DNA from: Owenia fusiformis
Taxonomy: Eukaryota; Annelida; Polychaeta; Sabellida; Oweniidae
Length of the DNA: 64,000 nt
Direction of reading: 5' to 3'
Assembly: GCA_903813345.2 (NCBI GenBank)
Contig: CAIIXF020000004.1
Location: forward strand, 25,917,985 to 25,981,984
In this document: in pieces, positions 34,014 to 45,484 of the stretch
Numbering within the stretch: the stretch's first letter is position 1
Layout: every line of letters begins with the position of its first letter
Notes under the pieces: model-generated
Seen by the model: only the letters and a program-made list of their open reading frames with translations
Told to the model about the DNA's origin: nothing
The model's database searches: none
Position numbers and translations under genes: made by a program

Positions 34014-35106
34014 TAATGCCGGTGCCTAAACCCAAGTTTTCAGGGTCAACGAATACGATAAAATAACAAAGAGGTTAAAACAATAACGATTGTGATTATG
34101 CAAATAAGGGTGTCCATTATCGAATTATCTCCAAAATGTTGCAGACTAAAAATATAATAACATCACAATTGTTATCTCAACTAAACTCAAGTTATTAGGG
34201 TCAGAGAATAAGATAAACTTATATAAAAAGGATTTGAAGAATAATTATTTTGTTCAAGCAAATCAAAGCAGCCATCCATTTATTGATAATGTTCAATATA
34301 TAGTTCGGAGACTAAGCAGAGAAGCATCAAAGTATTGGTGCCTAAACACCGGTCTTCTAGCTCAAATAATAGAACCCAGGATTAGAACAAAAACTATTGT
34401 GGTTATGCGAATAATGCGGCCATTTTTGAAGTACCACTGTCTTCACAGTCACATCATGAGACAATAGAGAGATTTCGCACATAAGTGAAAGTACAACTTA
34501 TACGTATACGTATAGTTTAAAGGGTCATGTCGAACTATTATATTTACTAAAATCAATTTTAAATTGTACTTAATGGAACATAACTTATTCCGTTATAGAA
34601 AAGCTCCATCAACTAGAGACTATGAATGCACTGTCATCTGCACGTGTAGATTATGCACATTATAATTAAATGCTTGCTTCCGTGTCCTTGTAGTTGTAGT
34701 GCATTATAAACACGATCCTTTAAAGGGAGCCATGATTCTTTAAAGTGAGTCATTACATAAACAAATTGATTATTTCAATGTTTTTATGATCAGTATTCAA
34801 TGAACTTACAAAACGGTATATTTACGTAGATGATAACGTATACAGTTAGATCTCCGTATAAAGATTTGCCTACATGTGTGTGGAACAATTGACCGCAAGC
34901 ATTTTTTAGTAATAATTGGCTGAGTGGGAACAGTATCCAATCAAATACTTTAACCATCAATTTGAAACGCCAATCAAACCAGTAGGTTCTAGCAATTACT
35001 AGAAACGACCCATCCAGTAGCTCAACATATGACATACAGGGTGTTTCATAACGAGCATCTCCAAAAAGTCAACTTGAGAAGAGATGGGTCTATAACATAT
35101 GTACTA

Positions 35107-36673
35107 CAGGGTGGGCCAAAAAAACCACCCCCTAGCCATTACTCCTGATAAATATTTATTTTTTAACATGTACACCAACAATGATATATCATTTTAAAGA
35201 TAATTTAATTTGCAACAAAATGATATATAACAGCACCATTTTCAACAACTCCATATAGAAATATAACCAATTATGTGACATGGGGGTCAAAAAACACCTT
35301 TTCAATTTTCATTGATTTTGCGAACAAAAGCCTATTTCTACCAAATTTTACTGTTCAGTTAAAAGTTGCAACATTTTCATGAGTCTTTCATAATTGGATA
35401 TTATATATTGTTTTCATTCAGTTTTTGAACCATGCATGCTCAATAAACATGTGTATGCTTATAGAACAAATTAATTTCTTCATCAGTCTGTCCAAATATG
35501 GCTCAATAGACCCATCCCCCGGACCCATCCTCTGATCAGATTATTCGCTTAAGAAGCGGAAGCCATTGGTTGATGGCATAATTGATGGATGTATGCGGAA
35601 GTACCATTCAACTACTAGTTATTCTTTCTTTTATTTCCTCTACATCCCTGATAGGCTGGGTATCTTTAAATAACAACTGTTCTAGATGCCCCCAGGTGTG
35701 GTAATCAACATTATTGGCATCTGGACTGTCAGTAAGCCATTTGTCCGGGCTAGAGATGGTGTCATTTCGAATCTCCAAAAACTCCAGGGTAGCATTGGAC
35801 CTGTGTGATGAAGCACTTTCCTATCAGAAAATGAAATTTCTTTCACATGTTTTTTATATCCTTGATGAGTCCTTTTTAACACCTCATGTCATTAACATTC
35901 AGAGTATATTTTTGCTCCTGGTTCAACAAAAACAGGGCCTGTACGGTCTTTCCTTTTTGGGAAACTCCAAGTGGACACCACTACCCTTTCAGAAAAATGT
36001 CATCTCGATTTGAGGAGCCTTTTATCGCAAATGTACCTATTCTTGCTTACTGATATATAGAGTCTATCCTGTTGATTACATGTATAGTACTTGGGGCATT
36101 TAGAACAGTTGGTCTATGAAGATCACTAGCCTATCAGGGATGTAGACAAACTGAAAGAATGAATAATTACGAATTCGATGGTACTTCCACAGAGATCCAT
36201 CAATTATACCAATGTCTTTCGCGTCTTTAGCGAATAATCCGATCAGAGGATTGGTCCGGGGGGTGGGTCTATTGAGCCATATTTGGACAGACTTAAGAAG
36301 AAATTAATTTGTTTTATAAGCATACACATGTTTATTGAGCATGAATGGTTCAAAAACTGAATGAAAACAATATATAATATCCATTTATGAAAGACTCATG
36401 ACAATGTTTCAATTTTTAACTAAATTGAGAAATTTGGTAGAAATAGGCTATTGTTCGCAAAATCAATGAAAATTGAAAAGGTGTTTTTTGACCCCCATGT
36501 CACATAAATGGTTATATCTCGAGCCAGGGTTGTTGAAAATTGTTTTATTATATATCATTTTGTTGCAAATTAAATTATCTTTAAAATGATATATCATTGC
36601 TGGTGTACCTGTTAGAAAATAAAAATTTATCAGGAGTAATGGCTAGGGGGGTGGTTTTTTTTGGCCCACCCTG
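35107..36673. mobile_element. Mariner-like element D, palindromic
   Basis: The ends CAGGGTGGGCCAAAAAAACC and its complement lie between TA dinucleotides (35105-35106 and 36674-36675). The arms match inward for more than 500 bp on each side (CATTACTCCTGATAAAT, ATGATATATCATTTTAAAGA, GACCCATCC, CTGATCAGATTATTCGCT), leaving a central region of about 400 bp with transposase traces. The arm length is unusual for a mariner and suggests a rearranged derivative. Confidence 0.75.
35600..35882 (-). pseudogene. Tc1/mariner transposase trace in element D
   Basis: On the minus strand, with frame changes, one reads SPDANNVDYHTWGHLEQLLF (the position of the SPDLNPxDYxLWG block) followed by DTQPIRDVEEIKERI. 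The frame 35682-35882 covers part of this region. It is a short, non-functional C-terminal trace. Confidence 0.6.
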
Positions 36674-36989
36674 TATATATGAGCCTATTTTATTCTAGAC
36701 AAACACATTTGGATCAACTAAACATGCTAAAATTCAAGAAAGTACAAATGGCATCCCTTTGACCTGTATTTATTATAGTCCGAGAAGATCTTTCCTGACG
36801 AAAAGCTCACAATATGAAACACCTTGTACGTTTACCTATAAGTATAAGTATACGTTATAAGTTGTACTTTCACTAGGTGCGAAATCTCTCTAATATCTTA
36901 AAAACAGATCCTTATATATTATGTACAAAGGTTGATCACGAACATCATCAACCTTCCCTCCCACATACTTTACCTTCAGCTTTGCAACT

Positions 36990-37720
36990 ACTTATGATGA
37001 CATCTACCTAATAATTAGGACCCGGGGGTGCAGGATCAGTACCAAGTATTGAGATGTCATCCTTTATTTCCCTCCCATATGCAGCTATGTCAACAATAGG
37101 TGGGTCGATCAACTGCTTGCCACAGCATCACTTAAAAATTATTTTTGGCAACCCATTTAAATCACTATGGAAACACTGAATTAGTCAGTAATTTCAATCG
37201 TATCTTTTAATATTATCTGATTCATTGACTCTTAAAACATAGGACACAACAATTGTGATGCTATCATTCTTACTTTTTATGATATGGATGAAATTCGATA
37301 TATTAATAATGGCCGCCCTAATTTGCATATATGATTTTTATAGTTATTTTTGGCAACCCATTTAAATCACTATGGAAACACTGAATTAGTCAGTAATTTC
37401 AATTGTACTGCAAGTCTGATAAACAAAATATTTTGAATAAGTGCGATATTTTAATTATAAAATATGCTAATTTGCATATATGCACAATGTCTAATGAGTT
37501 ATTCTCGTATCTTTTAATATCATCTGATTCATTGACCCTGAAAACATGGGTTAAGAGTAAGACAGAACAATTATGATGCTATCATTCTTACTTTCAAAGA
37601 TAACGAAAAAATCTATATTTTAATTATGGCCCTTCTAATTAGCCTATATTTTTCCCCAAACTAACTTTTTTGGTAACCCAGTTAAATCACATCAGAAAAC
37701 CCTTTTCATCATCATAAATT
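36990..37720 (-). repeat. 160-bp satellite copies in inverted orientation
   Basis: Complemented, this region gives AATTAGAAGGGCCATAATTA, GATAGCATCATAATTGTTC, CCCATGTTTTCAGGGTCAAT and GAATCAGATGATATTAAAAG, the same order as the array at 32255-34440. The satellite therefore lies on both sides of element B' in opposite orientation. Confidence 0.65.
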
Positions 37721-37887
37721 AACCATAAAACATCGTGTTTTTAACAATTCATGGGTTCACAATAGAATATATAAGTCTGATAAATGGACTATTATGAGCA
37801 GTTTACGAAACGGTTTAAACGTATACAACAGTAACACACGTAACACACTTTTTTTTATCCAGAACCAGTAAGGTAAAATGATCCTAC

Positions 37888-38211
37888 GTGTTAAACAAGT
37901 AACGCCGACTCCCGTCATATCTACAAAACTCGCGCCATTAAAGCCCTCGGGTGTGATAGTAAGATCTTGTGGATATAAGACGGATTGTTTAAATTTAACT
38001 CCAATCGTAAAACTTCCTAAAAAAGGACCGATGATCCATCTCCCATCTTCTAAGTAGTATAGATAATTTGAATTCCCAATGGACGCATAAACTGGACGGT
38101 TGTTTAAATCGTCGTTTTCCTTTTTGTACAGACCAAGTCTTCCACTTTGTGCAACATCACCCGTATCTCCATTTATTGATATGAATATTTCATCGCAGGG
38201 TGGTTGCTCAT
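37888..38211 (-). CDS. Host gene exon: extracellular repeat module 4
   Basis: The acceptor ATATTTCAG precedes 38211 and the donor GTAGGA (weak) follows 37888. It is 324 nt, phase 1 at both ends. It encodes a well-kept module: EQPPCDEIFISINGDTGDV, GRLGLYKKEND, LNNRPVYASIGNSNYLYYLE, DGRWIIGPFLG, and a final VGVTC. The frame is open throughout. The phase-1 symmetry means the exon can be gained or lost without shifting the frame. It joins to the three-module exon at 44594-45484 upstream and to 27957-28241 downstream. Confidence 0.85.
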
Positions 38212-38548
38212 CTGAAATATGTTCACATAGGCAAATATTATTTTGATATTGTTAAATACCATGTGTAATGACTTAATATTGTTAGATATCATGTACGATA
38301 TTCAAAAATATGTATAACATATATTTCATGATAATTTTTAGTAAGTAAAGGTAAGTATTAAATCGAGTATTTTCATTGCAAAACTAGTAAATGCAAACCA
38401 TTACATATGACATCTAACAATTCGAGAATCGATGAAAATATTTACATTAATGAAATTAATGTTGTTAATTTGATGTAATTATTCGGTTAGTTTTACATTT
38501 GATGGTTGTAATCACGTATGATCTGACGTTTATTTTTTATGGTATCAA

Positions 38549-38800
38549 GACGTTTCACCCCCTGGACATTTCACCCCTAGACTGTTCACCCCTTAGACGT
38601 TTCACCCCCTGGACATTTCACCCCCTAGACACTTCACCCCCTAGACGTTTCACCCCCGGACATTTCACCCCCTGGACATTTCACCCCCTAGACATTTCAC
38701 CCCTAGACTTTTCATCCCTTAGACGTTTCACCCCTTAGACATTTCACCCCCTAGACATTTCATCCCCTAGATATTTCACCCCCTAGACATTTCACCCCCA
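38549..38800 (+). repeat. 16-bp minisatellite, forward orientation
   Basis: About 16 units of GACATTTCACCCCCTA with variants (GACGTTTCACCCC, GACTGTTCACCCC). The opposite-strand form occurs at 41934-42323. The ORF at 38499-38738 is a translation of this repeat. Confidence 0.9.
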
Positions 38801-39271
38801 TATACAGTCTGTGTGTTGTACAATGTGATGGGTTGGGTTATTAGTGAATTTTGATTTAATTTACATGAGTACATGTACTGTATACTGATTTCTTTTCCAA
38901 GTAACATTGACTGGAAAGGGTCATAGTTTATAAAAACCACAACAATATTGGTACAAATAAGTTTAAAAAAAGTTTGCACTTTGCACTGATTAAAGATGCT
39001 AGTCTCTAATTGCCTAGATAATCCATTCCCTTGTTATCAATTGCATTATCAATAAAAAGCAACAAACCGATTCATTATTATTTTTTAGATTTAGAAAATT
39101 AATCCAATTGTTTTTGATGTGTGTACAAATGTATTTATAATGATATAAAAGTATTAGTTTCATGGTAAACAATTAGATATGGCATTAATTAGATGTGAGA
39201 TAAATTAGAATTGTATAAGATTTTCGGTTGCAGATTTCCTGATGATCATTTTATCAATTAGCTGTAATTTA

Positions 39272-39540
39272 GAATATTTGTGAGCGAGGATTTGCTCCCT
39301 GAATTAACGGTGGAAGGCATTTGAGTATTTCTATGACATATTTGAGCAAAGATTTACTTTGGTGGGCATTTAAGTAATTCTATACTATATATTTGAGCAA
39401 GTTAGGGATTTACTGTGGCAGGCATTTGAGTAGTTTAATTCCAGGAATTCAATGTCATTTTTGAGTAAAGATTTACTTTGGAAAGCATTTGAGTAATTCT
39501 ATAGTATATTTGAACAAGGATTTACTGTGGCAGGCATTTC
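39272..39540 (+). repeat. Degenerate tandem repeat, about 60-bp period
   Basis: The units share ATTTGAGCAAGGATTTACT, GTGGCAGGCATTTGAGTA and ATTCTATAGTATAT. About four units. Confidence 0.7.
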
Positions 39541-39867
39541 AATTCAATTTAATTTACCATACACTCATTTCATCTGAATGAATGCATAATCAGAACAAGG
39601 CACAGGACGTGAACGAGATCACACCATCAAATAGGTGTAGAACTTGATATCCCCTATCATGTGTGCGAATTTGAAGGAAATCCAATAAGCGTTCTTTTCT
39701 AAAATGGTGATGACAAGATTTATCAAAAAACCACTTCAAAATCTGATGAGCAGTTTTCCTTAAACGGCGATGACAAAAAGCGGGACGATCACGATCACGA
39801 TCACGACCACGACCAGTATGACAACTATATCCCACCGATGGTGTGATAAAAAGGAAAAATGGAGGGA

Positions 39868-40262
39868 CTTTAAAGATACTGAATTTGAATGACCAGAATG
39901 AACTGAAACCAAGTTTTTCTTTCAAGAACTATTTGATACATCAAAATAAAGAATAGTAATGCATTAAACATTGTAAAAAAATGATTGCATTTTTGGTGAA
40001 AATGGGGTCAACATCTTTGAAAAAGTGTGTTGATGGATTAATTACATCGCGATAGCCGCACCCCCTTTGTCTTTATCCTTCCAAAGTGCTCTCTCGTAAA
40101 CGGCAGATAAGAGGGGCTGTGGCATACCAGAATGGGTTGATTACTACTTAAATATCTCCGAGTTTGTTTGACTTCTCTGTATATAATTTTCTTTGAGATA
40201 ATGAATTGATCTAAAAGATAAACATGTCTCCATTGTCAGAAAATAGTCATAATCCAAGATAC
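39868..40262 (+). repeat. Dispersed repeat, copy 2
   Basis: Partner of 31850-32215. An insertion of about 90 bp (GCGATAGCCGCACCCCC onward) sits near 40047-40135 and lies between two forms of the same GATGG-TTAATTAC string, suggesting a small mobile insertion. Confidence 0.75.
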
Positions 40263-40339
40263 ATATGATGTATAACAATTGTTTATCAACTTTGAAAATC
40301 TAGTTTTTTTGAAAATGTGACTTCTAGTTCGGGTTGATT

Positions 40340-40599
40340 CCCCATAGACCCCATGTTACAAAATCACAAAAATGAAATATCTCTTCTTGTATTAGACAGA
40401 TAGCATTTTCTTTTACTGCATATATTTTAAATTACATAACAATTAAATGCATAAGGGTTATATGAAAATTGAACCACTTAAATTTAAATTAAAGGGAACT
40501 TTCTACTAATACCCGCCATGTTATCTGAGCAGAACGAGCCACCTGGTGGTGAAACTGGTAACTACCTACTCGCCTCGTGTTAATTCTAGTGACTTACAG
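40340..40599. repeat. Third fragment of the large element interior
   Basis: It matches 57790-58020 in copy 2 (direct) and about 2980-3220 in copy 1 (inverted). Shared strings include TATATGAAAATTGAACCAC, AAAGGGAACTTTCTAC and CCCGCCATG-TATCTGA. Confidence 0.7.
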
Positions 40600-40601
40600 T
40601 A

Positions 40602-41694
40602 CGAGGGGTGATCCAAAAGTCTTGGACGCCCCGCTCTAACTTTGCTATTTTCTAATATAATTGCACGATCATTGCACGATAATAAAGATCAACATCTTAA
40701 CAACTTTGTGTATAAGTTTCAACAGAAAATAATATATTTTAGCTTTTTGGTAAAGATTTTTTAATACTGGGTCCCTGCCACTCGGAACGGTATTTAAATA
40801 TAGCAAATCACGTCACAACTGTTATAAAATGGCAAATACCTTAGGTGCGGGTGTACAATCTAACACCAGTCATTATATGAGAGAATTTTCGATTTTCAAT
40901 CTGAGTGTCAACTGCCATCATCATCTTCACATATTAGACCTACTTTTCAACATTTTTTTCCACGAATTTGAACCCATCTTTCATACCGCTTTACCAATGA
41001 ATGGAAGACATTTATGAAACCGCCATTCCTTATGTGATACAAATGCTGCTGGAGTGCCACTCTAAACCTCATCCAACGAGTAAAAAATATTTTCTTTCAA
41101 CCCTTCTTTCAACTTTGAGAAAAGGAAGAAAATCACACGGAGCCATATCTAGACTGTATTGTACATATGGTAGCTGCTAAAGGTCAATAATAGTGAAAAT
41201 ATCTTGTAGTATTCTTTGTTCCACTTTGATTTCTTTCATGATCTGCATTTCAGCAGCCATTTTGGAGCAAAAATGATACCAGAATGAGGGTTGCTTGTCT
41301 GATGTCACTTTCTTAGAACTTGACATATATGATCATTGTCATATGTAACATTATAATGAAAACACAATTAATTGGTTGCCTAATAAGAAAGGAAGTAAAC
41401 TAACATGGTTTAACATTCACAATTCAAAGAAAGACAGTGGTCAAGACTTGCGAAACAAGTCAAATGTCACCAACATTTAAGGCTGAACGTTGTCATGTGT
41501 GAATACCGTTCCGGGTGGCAGGGTCCCCATCTTAAAAACTGTCTAGAAAACTACATAAAAGATATCATTTCTCCATGAAATTAATACACAAAGTAGTTAG
41601 GTTGTTGGTCTTTATAATTGGAAAGTTTAAAGTGATTTTATCAAAAACCAACAAAATAAGAGCAGGGCGTCCAAGACTTTTGGATCACCCCTCG
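40602..41694 (-). mobile_element. Mariner-type element, copy 2
   Basis: TA flanks (40600-40601 and 41695-41696) and ends ACGAGGGGTGATCCAAAAGT identical to copy 1. The interior is the reverse complement of 33000-33950 at roughly 90 percent identity. The transposase remnant therefore lies on the minus strand, about 41300 down to 40930, with more stops than copy 1. Confidence 0.85.
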
Positions 41695-41933
41695 TACTTG
41701 TTATTTGATTATGCTATTTGGAACACTTGGTAATTAAATTGTGATTTTAATTAATCAAACCCAAGCTAAACTCTATTACATAAAATCATCTAACTTAAAT
41801 TCAATTAAGTTGCTGAGCAAAATGTGTCAATAGGAAATATGTTCTATAATATATGCCATTTACACTTAGGGTATTCAGTTCTAACAAAGAGAAATACTTG
41901 AATGAAATATGAAGGAGTAAAAAATTGAGGCTA

Positions 41934-42323
41934 AAATGTCTAGGGGGTGAAACGTCTAGGGGGTGAAATGTCTAAGGGGTGAAACGTCTAAGGGATGAAA
42001 TGTCTAGGGGGTGAAATGTCTAAGGGGTGAAACGTCTAGGGGTGAAATGTCTAGGGGGTGAAGTGACCAGGGGGTGAAATGTCTAAGGGATGAAATGTCT
42101 AGGGGTGAAATGTCCAGGGGAAGAAATGTCCAGAGGGTGAAGTGTCTAAGGGGTGAAATGTCCAGGGGGTGAAACGTCTAAGGGGTTAACAGTCTAGGGG
42201 TGAAATGTCAAGGGGGAGAAATGTCCAGGGGGTGAAGTGTCTAAGGGGTGAAATGTCCAGGGGGTGAAACGTCTAAGGGGTTAACAGTCTAGGGGTGAAA
42301 CGTCCAGGGGGTGAAATGTCTAG
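41934..42323 (-). repeat. 16-bp minisatellite, reverse orientation
   Basis: About 24 units of TAGGGGGTGAAATGTC with variants. A block of about 93 bp containing GGGGTTAACAGTCTAGGGG is repeated, a higher-order structure not obvious in the forward array. Confidence 0.9.
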
Positions 42324-43290
42324 AAAGCACTTTTTATACATGTACAATGAAACATATAAAATGAAACATGTACAATGAGAGAACAACTGAACACCTTTCC
42401 TTTATGAAAGTCCGAAAAATTGCTGAAAATGTCTCAAATTGAACAACAACTGCATGTACACTCGTGTTTCAGATGAATGTGTAAATGATCATTTTGTTTG
42501 ATTAGAATCACACACCATAATGCAGATAAAGTTCCAGACTTAAAACATCCGTTGGGACACTTACATGTGACATTTAACAATTTGAATGCTATGATTTATA
42601 ACATGCTAAAACCACTGAATGAATAAAAACACTGATTGAATACACTTATTAGTGTTCATTGTCACAGACTTTATATAAAATTTGTGACAATGAAAACTAG
42701 TAAATGGATTTAATATTACCAGACTATGAACTTATTTAATGTATTCTGATTCAATAGTTTGAGCTAAACTCTCATTAAAATAAAAAATAGTCGACAGGCT
42801 TTTACAATAATACTGCACGACAAAACATATGTTAAAATATAGTGTAAATTGAGGTTTTTCTATATAGCTTTGAAATCTCGTTAAATTCTCGTTTTAATGA
42901 GATCTTCATTTTTGACCACTAAAGACAAACATGTACATTTTCTTCTTTTTGATGGCAAATTCGAATGATGCGTGTTATTTTAAAACAACTTTGATTTGCA
43001 CAGTTATTTACCTTTATTAAAATTTCCAGGATTTTCAAGTTTTCTGTAAGAGACCATGCTAAATTCCCATTGACACAATGTTAGAAGATATTTAAAGTAA
43101 GTTAACTTACTCTTTTAAGTATCACATTTCTTATGTTAAATCACAATCCACTTGTCAACAAGAAAGGGACATATTTGAAAAATCGAGAAATAAAGTGATT
43201 TTCTGTCAGTGCTCTGTATTCTTGTAATGGTATTCTAGCCTTACCACATTCATACTCCCATCTATTAATCCTTCTCTACATATCTATATC
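42324..43290. other. Intron sequence, nothing recognised
   Basis: AT-rich, no hairpin, no tandem repeat and no module exon on the minus strand. Confidence 0.5.
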
Positions 43291-44527
43291 ACACCGGAAT
43301 AGCCTGACTACGGTAAAGTCAGATGCCGTTGTCACAAATGGCGGACACAGGTTCGCATTCGATTTGATTTTCACGAATTATAAGTTCAATAGAGCACGTA
43401 CATGTATATTAAATTCATTTGGCACAAGAATCAATAAAAGTGTCTTGGTACTCACCGTATAGTTGATAATCTTCTTCCATCTAAATAAAACCTTCAATTT
43501 AACCGATCGAGATATGGCCTGGGACAACTGATACTGTGGGTCAAATGTGCTCTAAAATCGAGATGACAACGGTATTATTCGACAACGGTATCTAGAAAGA
43601 CAACGGTAATGCAACGCTAGTAGTACATCTTACATGTATTATATGTATTACCTATTAGTTTTTAAAACCTTGGCCTTAATACAACCAGGGTTAGATAAAA
43701 CCCGTAGTTATCATCGCATGCGCTGTCTAATTTTTTCTCAGTACATTTTAAGCAAGGGGCAAACCCTCCACCCCCCGGCAAAAAATTATTTCAAAATCAT
43801 GCAGTTTTTACTATTCTTGACACTTTTTAAGTGGTTTCTTGGGCCATTTTTGTCAAAAGTTAACCCCCGGGACTGTGAATTCGTAGGATCCAAGAATTTA
43901 TCCGGATAAATTTTATCTTTTTGAATTACTGAGGTAATCATATATGTTTCAAATAATCATATATGTCTCTGCCGGGACAAAACCAAAAATAATCATAACT
44001 ATTATTTTAGACTTCATAAATCTTTTTAATTGTTTCATAGAGTCATACCATAAAAATTCAATGCTTCTAACTGTGGCTGAATGTAGAAAAAATCAAAAAT
44101 CCTGCTTTAGTTGGAATGGGTAGGGGTCCTAAGATTATTTTTTCAAATAGAAGTTGACCAAAATTGTCATTTACACTCAACTCCTCATACGTCTTGTTTC
44201 CGTTGTCATTTCTCCAATGTTCTAATGCAATATATCCCCCATATCCCGTTGTCATAAACTACCATATGCCGTTGTCTTTGGGAATTCTGATTCCGTTGTC
44301 ATAGTCGATATCGAAGACGTTATATTGTGGCGATTCACGATACCATTTGATCGAAATCGGAATTTCATATATTACATTATCACAAGAGCTTAATACATGC
44401 ACAGAATTAGCTACGATAAGATCCGAAGAAACGAGGATCAAGTGATTAAAGAGTTGAATCAACGGTTATGTCCGCCATTTGTGACAACGGCATCTGACTT
44501 TACCGTAGTCAGGCTATTCCGGGGTGT
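43291..44527. mobile_element. TIR element with subterminal CCGTTGTC repeats
   Basis: The terminal repeats of about 55 bp begin ACACCGGAATAGCCTGAC and pass through GGTAAAGTCAGATGCCGTTG to ACAAATGGCGGACA. The motif CCGTTGTC or its complement appears about nine times: near 43327, three times as GACAACGG at 43565-43610, and several times as CCGTTGTC at 44195-44300, plus the right terminus. Such repeats commonly serve as transposase binding sites. No transposase frame is present. Confidence 0.75.
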
Positions 44528-44593
44528 ATATAGAAAATGGTCAATTGTTAACCATATATAATATAATAGTGCATGTCAGCTACATTAAATTAC

Positions 44594-45484
44594 CCGGAGC
44601 TTCTGTACATTGAATTGTCAAGTTTCGTTCTAGCCAGTTAGAATGATCAATTTCTTCCTGGGTGTCAGCTGAGCTGATCTCGTTAGGTACAAGTGCAGAT
44701 GTCGATATGCGAATTCGCCAAGTAAAAATCCTTAGATCCGGTCCAATAACCCAAAACTTCGAAGTGCTATCCACAGACACGCAGTAGAGATAGCGAAAAC
44801 GAAATTCGTGAACGTACAAAGGACAGCCCTGATATAAAGTTCCCTCGAGCGTGAAATATCCCATGTTACCACGGTCGAGGACACTACCGTCCACAAATAC
44901 TCTCTCACAAGGTTCTGGTCCAAAATAACATTCAAATTTTATATTTTCTGTTCCTACTGTCCAAGTATTCGGAATCTGAGTAATATCCATTTCTGTTGAT
45001 CCAAATGCAAAACTATATTCATTATCTGTCGTATTAATTACCCAACCAGCAGCCTCTTTATATATGGTAATTGCTGTGTTTCCTACTTTTGTATACACGC
45101 CATCGTCTCCTCTAGTATACATCCCATTTAGGCCTGCATTCTCTCCCGTGTTGCTAAGGCCACTTGCCCAAATGTTGTTGCACAATTGTGATTCCTCCAA
45201 CGTAAGACTTGGCTCCGTGACCCATTGGTCACCGTCAAAGCACATCAGGTCTCCTGTATTGGTATTTATCTGAATACCAAAGGTTTCTCCGCCGATTTCG
45301 GGTCCTACGACCCAGTTGTTATTTTTGAAATATAAGAATTCAGGCCGGGTCATATGCTTGTAGACCGGATTACCATTGTAGCGGATACTTTCCCGGATAC
45401 AATATATGCCTTCTCTAAATCTCTGATTTGAGCAGATCCCTGTTCCAGTTAGTTCAAGCTTTGGTACATCTCCAGTATCATCAC
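44594..45484 (-). CDS. Host gene exon: three extracellular repeat modules
   Basis: The acceptor CTATTTGCAG precedes 45484 and the donor GTAATT follows 44594. It is 891 nt, phase 1 at both ends. Module 1, residues 1-102, has EGIYC, YNGNPVYKH, FLYFKNNNWVVGPEIGG and ends ESQLC. Module 2, residues 103-186, has LNGMY, a changed GNTAITIYKEAAGWVI core and ends IKFEC. Module 3, residues 187-297, has NMGYF, QGCPLYVHEFRFRYLYC, KFWVIGPD and ends LTIQC. The products are probably extracellular, following CUB. The frame remains open past both splice sites, so a longer ORF (44580-45608) overstates the exon. The family is not recognised. Confidence 0.9.

Larger units (their letters stand above)
32255..34440 (+). 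repeat. 160-bp satellite array interrupted by a mariner
   Basis: About seven degenerate units begin near 32260, 32421, 32581, 32741, 32859, 34101 and 34258. Each runs through AAATGAGGGCAGCCATTATC, CTTCAATATTT-GAGACT, CATCACAATATTGGTG, CTAAACCCAGGTTTTCAGGG and GTCA-GAATAAGATGAA. The unit starting at 32859 is split at a TA by the mariner at 32935-34013. Confidence 0.8.
35037..36836. mobile_element. Element A', nested in B'
   Basis: The ends CAGGGTGTTTCATAACG and CAATATGAAACACCTTG are imperfect inverted repeats, each beside TA (35035-35036 and 36837-36838). It contains element D. The related short form lies at 4197-4404. Confidence 0.55.
34467..36890. mobile_element. Element B', host of nested insertions
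   Basis: The ends GAGAGATTTCGCAC and its complement have TA on both flanks (34465-34466 and 36891-36892). The subterminal region resembles element B at 3681-4462 (ACTTATACGTATAC palindromes, GGGTC-TGTCGAACTA, CATCAACTAG). It contains A' at 35037-36836. Confidence 0.7.
28245..37884 (-). other. Host-gene intron (about 9.6 kb) filled with repeats
   Basis: It lies between the single-module exons. It holds short tandem repeats, hairpins, the 160-bp satellite with an inserted mariner, the nested TA-element set, and inverted satellite copies. No further module exon was found in either orientation. Confidence 0.7.

Noticed and set aside
39590-39925. 111-codon minus-strand ORF with an RDRDRDR run
   Set aside because: The run comes from a short GATCAC-type simple repeat, and the end overlaps the dispersed repeat at 39868-40262.
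38549-42323. CRISPR-like array
   Set aside because: The 16-bp units are contiguous without unique spacers, and the context is a eukaryotic intron.
45064-45273. Plus-strand ORF across the three-module exon
   Set aside because: It is an antisense shadow of the well-supported minus-strand modules.
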